From: VRUE01 sp963699225
GTDB lineage: Bacteria > Actinomycetota > Thermoleophilia > Solirubrobacterales > 70-9
Direction of reading: 5' to 3'
Assembly: GCA_963699225.1 (NCBI GenBank)
Contig: OY969423.1
Location: 310,001 to 374,000, forward strand
Length of the DNA: 64,000 bases
In this document: piece by piece, positions 26,052-34,103 of the stretch
Numbering within the stretch: position 1 is the first letter of the stretch
How the letters are laid out: the number at the start of each line of letters is the position of its first letter
The notes under the pieces: model-generated
Databases searched by the model: none
What the model was told of the DNA's origin: nothing
What the model saw: only the letters and a program-made list of their open reading frames with translations
Made by a program: the position numbers and the translations under genes

Positions 26052-26146
26052 CAGAGCGGATTCCTGCCTGTAGAGCGAAATCAAATCTGGCTGAGTCCGG
26101 TTGAAACCGGCTGAATTCGTGCCGGACTGTGGCACGACTGTGGCAC
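26052..26146 (+). promoter_or_regulatory. Integrase arm-type site cluster, left end
   Basis: In order from the core: CAGAGCGGATTC (26,052) and TAGAGCGAAATC (26,071), 19 nt apart; GGCTGAGTCCGG (26,089); and tandem GACTGTGGCAC units (26,125 and 26,136). The same order (paired YAGAGC..ATC about 20 nt apart, GGCTGAGTYCGG, tandem 9-12-mers) occurs on the minus strand of the tRNA-Met array blocks. Confidence 0.5.
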
Positions 26147-26154
26147 CGGAAGGC

Positions 26155-26568
26155 TCAGCGGATTAGCTGAATCTCCGTGTCAACGTCAGCTTTAGCCCAT
26201 TCGCGATCTGCCGTAAGCGCCGGGACGCCGAGGCGCTTTGCCAGCGCGAGACAGGCTCGGTCGGCCAGGGAGAGTCCCTGTGCCTTGGTCGTCAGGCGGA
26301 GATGGGCAATGGCGATGCAGTCCGCAGCGGTCATCGGCTCGATCATTAGTGCTCGCCTCGACCCCTCGGCTTTGCGCGTTTCGCTTGCCGCTCGGTCGGG
26401 GTTCCTGCCGCGTTCAGCAAGCTTGGTCAGGACCTCAGCCCAGTTAGCCACACTGATTGCTGCCCCGCCAGCGATTGCCTCAACAACGATCTCGGCCCCG
26501 TCCTCGTCGTGGAGGACAGCCATCAACGCCGAGGCGTCGAGGACCGCTGCCGCTTCGGCTTCAGGCAC
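26155..26568 (-). CDS. vapC: VapC-type PIN-domain toxin
   Basis: A 137-residue PIN-domain ribonuclease. VLDASALMAVLHDEDG carries the first catalytic aspartate (~10); NWAEVLTKL supplies the conserved glutamate (~44); LSLADRACLALAKRLGVPAL and TADREWA hold the last acidic residues (~100-120). Toxins of this family cleave tRNA or rRNA and are inhibited by a paired antitoxin, here the overlapping upstream gene. It is the first gene inside attL, transcribed outward, and probably stabilises the element. Confidence 0.9.
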   Translation of the reverse strand: MPEAEAAAVLDASALMAVLHDEDGAEIVVEAIAGGAAISVANWAEVLTKLAERGRNPDRAASETRKAEGSRRALMIEPMTAADCIAIAHLRLTTKAQGLSLADRACLALAKRLGVPALTADREWAKADVDTEIQLIR

Positions 26569-26746
26569 TGCGCCTAGGGGTCTTGCCCTCGCGGCCTTCG
26601 GCCTTCGCTTCGGCGCGCCGATCCGCGATCAGCTCATCGACCAAGCTCCGATCAGGGGCAACATCCGCGAACAACCCGCGCATTCGCCGCGCCGCCGCAC
26701 GGCGGCGGTCTATCTCGGAGTTCGTGAGCTTGGTGGCTTGAGCCAT
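26561..26746 (-). CDS. vapB: VapB-like antitoxin
   Basis: A 61-residue protein starting MAQATKLTNSEIDRRRAAAR and ending in a very charged tail (DRRAEAKAEGREGKTPRR). It overlaps the vapC start by 8 nt, the usual coupling of toxin-antitoxin pairs. The fold class of the DNA-binding part is not clear to me; the assignment rests on size, charge and position. A longer frame with an upstream start exists but adds an unlikely basic segment. Confidence 0.75.
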   Translation of the reverse strand: MAQATKLTNSEIDRRRAAARRMRGLFADVAPDRSLVDELIADRRAEAKAEGREGKTPRRSA

Positions 26747-26793
26747 GCCCAGATGGTACCGCCCGCCTCGGCGCATCTGCATCTCGAAACGGC

Positions 26794-28101
26794 GTGGCAA
26801 AGCGCGATTCAGCCGTCATCTTCACGTCCTCATGTGGGATCTTGTACCTCGTGGCCGCGCCTAGCCTGCGTCTTCTTGCCCTCGGAGAGCTTGCCGAAAG
26901 TGAGCGCGTTTTTAAGGCGTTGCTCGCCGAGAACGAGTCGCTGTTTGTCGAGCACAAGACCGATATCGCCAAAGGTGAGGGCTACCAATTGGCTAAGGCA
27001 GCAGCGTCATTTGCGAACACGCTTGGCGGCTGGATACTCGTTGGAGTCAAGAATGGTGAGCCAGTTCTCGGCTGGGAGCCTCCGCCTGCCGGATTCGTTG
27101 ATGCTGTCAGGCAGCGACTTGAGGGGCAGATTGACCCGATTCCCTCGTTTGCAGCTGACGTCATTGAATTCGGCACTGGCTTGATCGGCGTGGTGCGTGT
27201 CTATGAGTCCACAGATACGCCTCATATCTTGCTTTCCGACGGCTCTATCGTTGTGCGGGAGCCCGCCCAGGATGCAAAGCTCCGCAAGCTTGGCCGCTAC
27301 CAGGCGACCCCGATTCGCAGCCACTACGAGCTGGTTCAACTCGCCCAGCGAGGGCAGAAGGCCGAACGAGAGGCGGACGAACGGTTCCAGCCAAGGCGCT
27401 TGCCCCTTGTGGAGAAATCTCTCCGCTATCGCTGGGTGCAGGCGTCTGAAGGCGTGAGCTTCGACGGTGGGGACGACCCGGCATTGATTCTCCGCGCCGC
27501 GCCCCTCAATCTGAGTAGCCGATGGCGAGAGTGGGCCGTTTCTGAGGTGGCAGTAGATCGCATAACAGAGCTAGTCCAATCGATGATCGATGGCGACTCT
27601 GAAGTAGATGCACCAGAGCCGCATCCCAGCGGGGTCGCCGTGACTGCTCGTCAGCGCTATCCGGAAAAGTGGACTCCGGGAGGGTCCCGCTCCGTCACTC
27701 GGGTAGCGACTGCCGTTGTTGACTCTGGCGGGGTGATAGGACTCCGACTTGGATTTACGATGCAAGACGGGAGCGGCTACGTCAACGATTCGCGGGCCCT
27801 CGGCGATCCGGCTGATCTGGAAGCATTCGTAGATCCACTCCTGAACCTGCTTGCAAAGGCGCTAACAACGGCGGAACACCTAGGCCGTTTTGCGATGCAC
27901 CTCATTTGGCTCCGTTTTGGCGTGCTGTTTTGTGTCGACCCGGAAAACGAAAGCCAGGGTGGACCGCCCGGCTTTGTGCCCGGAAGCGGACTTCTCACGA
28001 TTGATGGTTTGGCAGATGCGATGGAGCGAAAAGCGCTTGCCCGACAGTGGTCCGAAGAGCTGCTTCGAGCAGGGGGAATTTCCGTTTGGCGGTCACGTTG
28101 A
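26794..28101 (+). CDS. AlbA_2 (Schlafen-type) domain protein
   Basis: A 435-residue protein. Residues ~48-90 (NESLFVEHKTDIAKGEGYQL then AASFANTLGGWILVGVKNGE) match the AlbA_2/Schlafen domain, with the acidic residue and lysine E-x-K found in this putative nucleic-acid-binding or nuclease fold. VRVYESTDTPHILLSDGSIV and YRREP-like segments follow. The C-terminal ~250 residues are unassigned. Such proteins are frequent on mobile elements and in phage-defence loci. It is divergent from vapBC by 47 bp. The start may be later, for instance at the GTG at 26,854. Confidence 0.75.
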   Translation: MAKRDSAVIFTSSCGILYLVAAPSLRLLALGELAESERVFKALLAENESLFVEHKTDIAKGEGYQLAKAAASFANTLGGWILVGVKNGEPVLGWEPPPAGFVDAVRQRLEGQIDPIPSFAADVIEFGTGLIGVVRVYESTDTPHILLSDGSIVVREPAQDAKLRKLGRYQATPIRSHYELVQLAQRGQKAEREADERFQPRRLPLVEKSLRYRWVQASEGVSFDGGDDPALILRAAPLNLSSRWREWAVSEVAVDRITELVQSMIDGDSEVDAPEPHPSGVAVTARQRYPEKWTPGGSRSVTRVATAVVDSGGVIGLRLGFTMQDGSGYVNDSRALGDPADLEAFVDPLLNLLAKALTTAEHLGRFAMHLIWLRFGVLFCVDPENESQGGPPGFVPGSGLLTIDGLADAMERKALARQWSEELLRAGGISVWRSR

Positions 28102-28884
28102 GTTGCTTGCTCGCGAACGCTGTCCAACCCCCTGTCAGGAGTGGCGAGCTTGAGTCAGCGCTGATCGCGCCGTGTCGTTCCCATTCAAGGACGCGCATCG
28201 CTTCTTCGTATTTGCGGGACCCCATCGCCGCTTGCTGCGGGATGTCCTCGACTGAGGGCTTTCGCCAATCCGCTTATGCGCAAACGCGCATTTGTAGACC
28301 GCAAGGGCTAACGGAGGTACCAAACGTGCATGCAGTCGATGCACGCAATCGAATCTCAGGTTAAGAAGAGGGGGTCCACTTTGGCTGCTCGCCGCCCTGT
28401 TGGGTGGAATGGCTTTCTGGATTTCACCCTCGCTTCGCCTCCCGCTTCCAGGGGGGCTGAGCCTGCTCACCGACAAAAGGGGGGTCCACTTTCGGCGCTC
28501 GCTGCTCTGTAGGTATATGAGAGCAGCATCCCATTCGCCGCTTCGCCTCCTGCTTCGGGGATGGCTTCGCCTATTGCTTCCCCCGTCGCTTCGGGGGCCG
28601 ATTAGCCACAAGGGCAGGGAAACCCGACCGCAACGCCGTTTGCGGGCCTGGCGATTTGCCGACATTCCTACCGCACCTCCGGGTCAAAACATCAAGGGTG
28701 CCCTCGTCACTCTCTCGATCTTCTCCGCGTCCCTTGCACTCGACGCCTGCGCTATCGCCTCCGCGCTGGCTCCGCAACGCTTCTCCACCACGTCGGCAAT
28801 AGCCCCAGCCCCACAGTCGATCACCGGCTCGGCGCTGGCTTCGCAGCACCTCGCCGTCAATCGTTCGCTGACCTGGCGACCAGC
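28102..28884. other. Non-coding 0.8 kb with CTTCG-type repeats, possible replication region
   Basis: I find no convincing gene here. GGGGGTCCACTTT occurs twice (about 28,370 and 28,484), each followed by a related GC-rich stretch. Around 28,430-28,600 the motif GCTTCGCCTCCTGCTTC and variants recur several times, with the palindromic CTTCCCCCGTCGCTTCGGGGG. Its place directly upstream of the replication-relaxation gene suggests an origin or transfer-origin-like region; this is inference. Confidence 0.35.
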
Positions 28885-29769
28885 GTGAGTTGGCAAGCAG
28901 GCTCTCGCCTGCGAATCCCGGAAGCGACCGGCGAGGTGCTCGTCTCCATCGGCGAGCATCGCGTTCTCTCGACCGCCCATGTGCGAGCGATCCACTTCCC
29001 GGATCACAGTCCGCGCCGCACTCAGCAAGTCCTCTCCTGTCTGCGGCAGGCGGGCCTGGTCGCCTACGTCGAAGCTCGCCGCGCTCCCCGCCGCCTGTGG
29101 TTCCTCACCGAGCGCGGCGCTGACCTGGCGCTCGACGCCGGCGAAGTGGAGCGCCGACCAAAGGTCCTCAGTCCCCAGCAAGCGGCGGGACCGCTGTGCG
29201 CCCACACGCTCGGCGTCAACGAGGTCGGGATCAGCTTCCTGCGCGCGGCGCGCGAGTGCGGCGACGAATTCGGGCCGCTCTCCTGGCGGCACGAGGTCGC
29301 CCATCCCTTGAACCGTGGTCGCGGCCGCGCTCGCCGAATGCTGATCGCCGATGCGGTGCTGAGCTACGTGCGCGCCGACGAGGATCACATCGTCTTCCGT
29401 CAGTGCTTCGTTGAGGTAGACCGGGCGACGCTCTCGGTTGAACGCCTGGTCGCCGAGTTGGCCCGCTACGGCCAGCTTCGCCGCGCCCGCGACAAAGGCG
29501 GCGAGCCGCTGTGGCGCAGTCACTACCCCAGCTTCCCGCCTGTGCTTTGCGCCCTGGCCGGTGCCTCGCGCAAGGCGCTGGTTCGTCGGCGGGACATTGC
29601 GATCGCGCTGCTGGAAGGCCACCCCGAGCTATCACGCGCCTACGGCGGGACGATCAGCTTTTGCTTCTTGGACGACCTGAGGAGTCGCGGGCCTTTTGCG
29701 CCAATCTTCCGCGAGGTCGGCGAGCCGGATCGGGCGGTGGACTGGCTAGGCGAAGGGCACGGCGATTGA
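28885..29769 (+). CDS. Replication-relaxation family protein
   Basis: A 294-residue protein with a GTG start. The N-terminal ~90 residues form a winged helix: VLVSIGEHRVLSTAHVRAIH, SPRRTQQVLSCLRQAGLVAY and RRLWFLTERGADLAL. The middle has the family's LCAHTLGVNEVGISFLRAAR and FRQCFVEVDRATLSVERLV. Members (Replic_Relax) occur on actinobacterial integrative plasmids, where they are linked to replication and relaxation functions. The next gene starts within its stop codon, showing coupling. Confidence 0.8.
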   Translation: MSWQAGSRLRIPEATGEVLVSIGEHRVLSTAHVRAIHFPDHSPRRTQQVLSCLRQAGLVAYVEARRAPRRLWFLTERGADLALDAGEVERRPKVLSPQQAAGPLCAHTLGVNEVGISFLRAARECGDEFGPLSWRHEVAHPLNRGRGRARRMLIADAVLSYVRADEDHIVFRQCFVEVDRATLSVERLVAELARYGQLRRARDKGGEPLWRSHYPSFPPVLCALAGASRKALVRRRDIAIALLEGHPELSRAYGGTISFCFLDDLRSRGPFAPIFREVGEPDRAVDWLGEGHGD

Positions 29770-29975
29770 CCAAGAAGCTCGCCGTCTCGATCCCTCGGAT
29801 TGCCCTCACTCCGGCAGAGGCAGCGGCGGCCATCGGAGTTGGCCCGGATTTCTTCGATGCCAACGTGGCACCGGACCTGCGACTGATCCGACGAGGCCGC
29901 AAGCGCCTGGTTCCGGTCACCGAGCTTGAACGCTGGACGGCCGAGAACGCCGAGCAAGTGCTGAAGGGGCGATGA
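29766..29975 (+). CDS. xis: Excisionase-like helix-turn-helix protein
   Basis: A 69-residue protein starting at a TTG that overlaps the preceding stop (ATTGA). RIALTPAEAAAAIGVGPDFF is the MerR-like first helix-turn-helix of Xis/HTH_17 proteins; LRLIRRGRKRLVPVTELERW is the wing and the conserved R-x-x-x-V-x-x-x-x-L-x-x-W end. Such proteins bend DNA at att sites and direct excision. It lies ~0.9 kb upstream of the integrase in the same direction. Confidence 0.85.
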   Translation: MTKKLAVSIPRIALTPAEAAAAIGVGPDFFDANVAPDLRLIRRGRKRLVPVTELERWTAENAEQVLKGR

Positions 29976-30003
29976 CCCTGGACAAGCTTCTAGGCTGCCG
30001 GTC

Positions 30004-30204
30004 ATGGCTGACGCCAAAGACGAGAAAGCGCGTCGCGCGGTGCGGGCCGCTCAGGCAAAGTTCAAGCGCGCTCAGGACGCGACTCGCAAAGAGCGCCGCG
30101 AGGCATTCGCTGACGCACAGAAAGCAGGACTCTCGCTGCGCGACATTGGCGAAGAGGTCGATCTGCACCACACCCGAGTCGCAGAAATCATTCGCGGCGA
30201 GTAG
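30004..30204 (+). CDS. Small HTH protein (sigma-70 region 4-like)
   Basis: A 66-residue basic protein. The N-terminal ~35 residues are a charged helix (DEKARRAVRAAQAKFKRAQD). AGLSLRDIGEEVDLHHTRVA is a helix-turn-helix close to sigma-70 region 4 or small regulatory HTHs on mobile elements. Possibly a regulator of the int/xis operon. Confidence 0.7.
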   Translation: MADAKDEKARRAVRAAQAKFKRAQDATRKERREAFADAQKAGLSLRDIGEEVDLHHTRVAEIIRGE

Positions 30205-30323
30205 CTCTCAACTGTTGGGGAAAACCCAACGGTTGTGCTACCTTCGCCGTTCAAGCAAAAGCAGCGACCCGCCGCGCTCTAACGCGACGGGCCGCCTAAC
30301 CACAAGGAAGGCAAAGCTTCCCT

Positions 30324-30617
30324 ATGGCTGACGAGAACCCTAAGGGTCGAAGGTGCAAAGACCCATCCTCCCCGGCAGGGGAGGACACCCGAATCGAGAG
30401 CGCCATCCTGGCGCTGCTTCTCGAAGAACACCCGATCCATCTCACGATGGACGAGCTGATCTTGGTGCTGCACGCTGATCCCGAGCAGGGCGACCCAACG
30501 GACGCCGCGTTGCGGGCGGTGCGTGAACTGGTTGGTGCCGGACTGATTCATCGGGAGGGCCGCTTTCTCGCTCCTTCGCGAGCGGCGCTCTACTTCGACG
30601 CTTTGGAGGTCGGCTGA
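30324..30617 (+). CDS. Small winged-helix-like protein
   Basis: A 97-residue protein: after a polar start, ESAILALLLEEHPIHLTMDE and ALRAVRELVGAGLIHREGRF give the helix-turn-helix-wing pattern of PadR/MarR-like mini-regulators, ending with LAPSRAALYFDALEVG. Its stop overlaps the next start (TGATG). The purine-rich leader AAGGAAGGCAAAG precedes it. Likely a regulator in the integrase operon. Confidence 0.65.
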   Translation: MADENPKGRRCKDPSSPAGEDTRIESAILALLLEEHPIHLTMDELILVLHADPEQGDPTDAALRAVRELVGAGLIHREGRFLAPSRAALYFDALEVG

Positions 30618-30886
30618 TGTTGGACATCGCGGCGCAGTTCGGAGACAACCTCAGCCGCTGTCGCAAGCGTGCGGATATGTCTCAGGATGAGTTGAGCGTC
30701 CTGGCTTCGCTCCATCGGACCGAGATCAGTCAGCTTGAGCGTGGTCTGCGTATCGCTCGCGTCGACACGCTGGCGAAGCTCTACGGGAGCCTTGAAGTCG
30801 AGCCGGGCGATTTGCTGGTGGGGATCGTTTGGACTCCGGGCGACGTGCGGATCGGGAGCTTTAGGGAACAGGCTCCCGATGGCTGA
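30617..30886 (+). CDS. XRE-family HTH regulator
   Basis: An 89-residue Cro/C1-type protein: FGDNLSRCRKRADMSQDELS, LASLHRTEISQLERGLRIAR and VDTLAKLYGSLEVEPGDLL make a complete XRE helix-turn-helix. It overlaps the preceding gene by 1 nt and the integrase by 8 nt, so the three are cotranslated. Probably controls integration/excision. Confidence 0.85.
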   Translation: MLDIAAQFGDNLSRCRKRADMSQDELSVLASLHRTEISQLERGLRIARVDTLAKLYGSLEVEPGDLLVGIVWTPGDVRIGSFREQAPDG

Positions 30887-32072
30887 GGGCATCCGAAAGC
30901 GGCACTCGAAAGGTTGCAGCGCTCGCGACGGCGGGCGCTGCAACTGCCACGCAGGCTGGGAGGCGTCGATCTTCCTGGCGCGCGAGGACAGGCGAGTCAC
31001 CAAGACGTTTCGCCAGAGGGCTGAGGCAAAGAGCTGGCGAGCGGAAGCAAGGCGCGCCGCCGACAAGGGAACCCTGCGAATCTCGGCACGAGACAGTCGG
31101 ACCCTTGCTGGGGCGCTGCGGCAATTTATTGCCGGGATGGAGGAGGGAACGATTCGCCCGAAGGGCCGTGAGCGCTACAAGCCGAACACGATCCGCTCGT
31201 ACGAGCGGGCGCTGCGAGTTCACATCGCGCCGACCGGCGTCGGCAGAGTCAAGGTGGTCGATGTTCGCCGTCGCGACCTCCAAGCTCTTGCCGACGAGCT
31301 GCTTGGTACCGGGCTCTCGACCGGGACCGTCAGCAATGTCCTTAACCCGATTCAGGCGTTCTACCGTCGCGCTCTCGACCGTGACGAGCTGATCTACAAC
31401 CCGTCCGAGCGGATCGACCTCCCCAATGGAAGCTCAAAGCGACCGAAGCGGATTGCCTCTCCCACGGAAGCAGCGGCGCTACTCGCTGCGCTTGATTCAG
31501 AGGACAGGCCAGTTTGGGCTACCGCCTTCTATGCAGGGCTGCGCCGTGGCGAGCTTCAGGCGTTGCGTGTCCGCGACATTGATCTTCAGTCGAACCTGAT
31601 CACCGTTGAGCGCGGTTGGGATCAAGTGGAGGGCGTGATCGAGCCGAAGTCACGCGCAGGGAGTCGCGGCGTCCCCTTGCTGTCGATCCTGCGCGGCTGC
31701 CTCAATGGGCACCTACGCAGGAGCGGCCGGAGCGGGGAGGACTTGGTGTTCGGGCGTACGACCGTCGAGGCGTTCTACGCTGCGACCGTTGACGGACGGG
31801 CCAAGCGAGCGTGGCGAAAGGCGAACGAGCGGGAGCAGGCCGCTGCGCAGGAGGCGGGCAGAGAGCCCGTCCTGCATGACCCGATCACCATGCACCACTG
31901 CCGCCATACCTTCGCTTCGCTGCTGATCGACTCTGGCGCAAACCCGAAGGCGATTCAAGAGTTCATGGGCCACTCGAAAATCCAGACCACCTTCGACGTC
32001 TACGGCCACCTACTACCCGGCAGTCGCGACGAAGTGCGGGAACGGATGGATGCCTATTTGCGTCGTTCTTAG
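30879..32072 (+). CDS. int: Tyrosine-type site-specific integrase
   Basis: A 397-residue integrase. The N-terminus has a cysteine-rich arm-binding domain (KGCSARDGGRCNCHAGWEAS), then a SAM-like core-binding domain (~75-175). The catalytic domain shows R222 in AGLRRGELQALR, H339-x-x-R342 in MHHCRHTFASLL, H365 in FMGHSKIQ and the nucleophile Y375 in TFDVYGHL. All catalytic residues are present, so it should be active. The start ATG overlaps the XRE stop by 8 nt; a longer frame upstream is a shadow of the XRE gene. Confidence 0.95.
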   Translation: MAEGIRKRHSKGCSARDGGRCNCHAGWEASIFLAREDRRVTKTFRQRAEAKSWRAEARRAADKGTLRISARDSRTLAGALRQFIAGMEEGTIRPKGRERYKPNTIRSYERALRVHIAPTGVGRVKVVDVRRRDLQALADELLGTGLSTGTVSNVLNPIQAFYRRALDRDELIYNPSERIDLPNGSSKRPKRIASPTEAAALLAALDSEDRPVWATAFYAGLRRGELQALRVRDIDLQSNLITVERGWDQVEGVIEPKSRAGSRGVPLLSILRGCLNGHLRRSGRSGEDLVFGRTTVEAFYAATVDGRAKRAWRKANEREQAAAQEAGREPVLHDPITMHHCRHTFASLLIDSGANPKAIQEFMGHSKIQTTFDVYGHLLPGSRDEVRERMDAYLRRS

Positions 32073-32119
32073 TTCCGAATCGCGATCCCATCCGATCTCA
32101 CTGCGAAGCTTCCAGGACA

Positions 32120-33232
32120 ATGGCATCGTTGCCGGGAAAATCCGAGCCGCTATTCCTTACGAGGCTTGAGCACAACGAGCACAAATTCATCGAGCGTTGC
32201 GACGGCGACACCGATGGGGTCGTCATCACCCTGCGCTTCGACTCTCCGCCGAAGCACGGCCGCTTGAAGCGCGCGGCGATGGAAAAGCGCCTGCCGTTCG
32301 TGATCGATATCGAGACTTGGCGCTTGGTATTCCTCTCGGGACCCGAGGATGAGTCCTTCGGCTCGGACATCCACACGTCTCTTGCCGCCGCAGTTCCCTT
32401 GCCGCTTGGGCCAGAGGCCTTTGATAATCAGGCCGCGCTCGAAACGTTGGTCCGCGCTACGGCTCAGGCGCAGGCGGGAGCGCTTTACGCCTTCGCCCCG
32501 TACTTCCAGCTGACCTCGCTTGAGGATCCCTGGCTTGAGGTCAATCTGCGTGCGATCCGCGAGATGCGCCGCGTTGCTCCGCGTGAGCCGCTCGCGGCCT
32601 GGGTCTACGTCAGCTTCGAGGCCATGATGGAAGGGATCGTGCCCTATCTGGCTGAGCGTTACCGGCGCGAGCTGCCAGCAGGCACCGTCGTCGTTCTCAC
32701 CGTCAGCGATATTCGCGCTGGTGAACGTACGCCAGAGGAGATCGCTACCTATCTGAATGCCATTGAGTCCTTTCGCGCGAACGGCTTGCACGTGATCGCT
32801 GACCGCGCGAGCGAGATTTCGGTCGCCGCCGTCGCCAGCGGTGCGGCGGGCTGCATGCTTGGTAATCGCATCTACCGGACTGCGCCCGCCAGTCCAATTT
32901 GGGAGAACCGCTTCAACCCGGCGATTAGGTTGCGCTACTTCGATGGCGAGCGTGTCGAGAAAGTGGACCGCGAAAAAGCCAGGGCGCGAGCACAAAGGGG
33001 GAACCTTGGTTGTCGCTATGCGCCCGAGGATTGCGATGCAGTCAATGCCGACAAGCGGCGCAATATCGAGGTGCGTCTCCATGCTGCCCATGAAATGCGC
33101 GACACATTGCGGCGCGCTGACCAACTCGGGGCGGTCGCCTTGCAGCAACCGTGGAAGGGAGCGTCGCTAAAACAGCTGCGCGAGTTCGCTCAGGCTTTGG
33201 CGCTGGTTGAAGCCCGAAGCCAGGAAGCGTAG
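32120..33232 (+). CDS. Unrecognised protein, 370 aa, TIM-barrel-like
   Basis: No family recognised. The alternation of hydrophobic strands and helices suggests a TIM barrel: LPFVIDIETWRLVFL, ALYAFAPYFQL, AAWVYVSFEAM, VVVLTVSDI, and the late phosphate-loop-like HVIADRASEISVAAVASGAA with GCMLGNRIYRT. The C-terminal ~100 residues are charged and helical with three cysteines (LGCRYAPEDCDAV). It is cargo of the element, just downstream of int. It overlaps the convergent minus-strand gene by 43 nt. Confidence 0.6.
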   Translation: MASLPGKSEPLFLTRLEHNEHKFIERCDGDTDGVVITLRFDSPPKHGRLKRAAMEKRLPFVIDIETWRLVFLSGPEDESFGSDIHTSLAAAVPLPLGPEAFDNQAALETLVRATAQAQAGALYAFAPYFQLTSLEDPWLEVNLRAIREMRRVAPREPLAAWVYVSFEAMMEGIVPYLAERYRRELPAGTVVVLTVSDIRAGERTPEEIATYLNAIESFRANGLHVIADRASEISVAAVASGAAGCMLGNRIYRTAPASPIWENRFNPAIRLRYFDGERVEKVDREKARARAQRGNLGCRYAPEDCDAVNADKRRNIEVRLHAAHEMRDTLRRADQLGAVALQQPWKGASLKQLREFAQALALVEARSQEA

Positions 33233-33822
33233 GTCCACTCACCGAGCGAGCGGGAGGTCGCCGCAGCGGCAACCTCCCAGGCGACGCATTCAGGTGGGGT
33301 CTTGTTCAGCGCTGCGGCAATCCAGTGAGGCATCTCAAGGCGCGCTTCGCTCGCCGCCGTATTCCATGCGCCACTGATCTCCTCCGGCAGGCGGAGCGCC
33401 AGCACCTCACCGGTTTTAGCGGCTGGGTGGACCTTGCGAAGCTCAGCGGCGTAGCGTCGTAGCTCAGAGGCGACAGGAGCTTGCCCCTCGTCCACCGGCG
33501 AGGTGGCTGCGAGGTCGAGCTGCCCGACTACCTCACAGCGCGGGCGACCGGTTAGAGATGAGATCTCGCTCGATAGGCGCGAGGACTCGACAGCGATCCG
33601 CACCCAGAGCTCGGTTGGGAGCGCCGCCTCCCTAGCCTGCTCCCAGACCAGATCGCGGGTCGTGCTGTCGAGCGGAATCCAGGCGGTAACCGGCAGCTCG
33701 CCTGGGCGAAAAGGCGCAGACGCCAGAAATGGCGCAATCGGCGGGCGCACCGGGGTTGGTTCGGCATTCGCAAGCAGGCGCAGCCGTGGTTTTCCCCTTC
33801 GCTTGTCGGTATCGCAGCGCAC
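33190..33822 (-). CDS. Unrecognised protein, 210 aa
   Basis: A mostly helical soluble protein. After a basic ~45-residue N-terminus, VTAWIPLDSTTRDLVWEQAR and ALPTELWVRIAVESSRLSSE resemble an adaptor or DNA-binding helical bundle; WIAAALNKTPPECVAWEVAA is near the end. No signature residues. It is the rightmost gene of the element before attR, transcribed inward, and overlaps the convergent 370-aa gene at the 3' ends. Confidence 0.5.
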   Translation of the reverse strand: MRCDTDKRRGKPRLRLLANAEPTPVRPPIAPFLASAPFRPGELPVTAWIPLDSTTRDLVWEQAREAALPTELWVRIAVESSRLSSEISSLTGRPRCEVVGQLDLAATSPVDEGQAPVASELRRYAAELRKVHPAAKTGEVLALRLPEEISGAWNTAASEARLEMPHWIAAALNKTPPECVAWEVAAAATSRSLGEWTYASWLRASTSAKA

Positions 33823-33946
33823 TGGAACTGAGTCTTTTCCGCTATCCCTTCTGCTCCTGCGTCGGGATGCACGCTTGCAGAGCCTTCAAGTACCCACGGT
33901 ATCCGAGGCACGCTGTCGGCACCGCCCGGTATGCGCAAGGTCGCGT

Positions 33947-33970
33947 GACTGTGGCACCGACTGTGGCACC
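33947..33970 (+). promoter_or_regulatory. Integrase arm-type tandem repeat, right end
   Basis: Two adjacent GACTGTGGCACC units, matching the tandem GACTGTGGCAC at 26,125 inside the left end and in the same orientation. A TAGAGCGG motif on the minus strand (about 34,024-34,032) lies between them and attR. Confidence 0.5.
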
Positions 33971-34037
33971 GCGCCGCCGGGGCCGGTCACGGACCATCGG
34001 CGACAAGCTGCCGACGCCCGCAAACCGCTCTAGCAAG

Positions 34038-34103
34038 CCCACAACAGAAAACGCCCCGGCGGGGAGCCGAGGCGAGTTCTGGGGTTACTACAGGGAGGAG
34101 AGA
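34038..34103. repeat. Right attachment repeat (attR)
   Basis: Identical to 25,967-26,032. It continues outward into TATGTATCTCTATATATGTGG, which completes the palindromic core and is also found, slightly diverged, at 22,311-22,327. The host half of the original target is therefore on this side. Confidence 0.85.

Larger units (their letters stand above)
25967..34103. mobile_element. Integrative element bounded by 66-bp direct repeats
   Basis: Identical 66-bp sequences at 25,967-26,032 and 34,038-34,103 flank about 8.1 kb carrying a tyrosine integrase, an Xis-like gene, small HTH regulators, a replication-relaxation protein, VapBC and an AlbA_2 protein. Just inside both ends sit tandem GACTGTGGCAC repeats, as expected for integrase arm sites. 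No relaxase, FtsK/TraB translocase or mating genes are seen, so this is likely an integrative mobilisable or satellite element rather than a self-transmissible one. The integrase lies toward the right end. Confidence 0.85.

Noticed and set aside
27995..28225. Minus-strand frame starting MGSRKYEEAMRVLEWERHG
   Set aside because: The first ~30 residues look protein-like, but the rest runs antisense to the AlbA_2 gene end; at best a small remnant, too weak to list as a gene.
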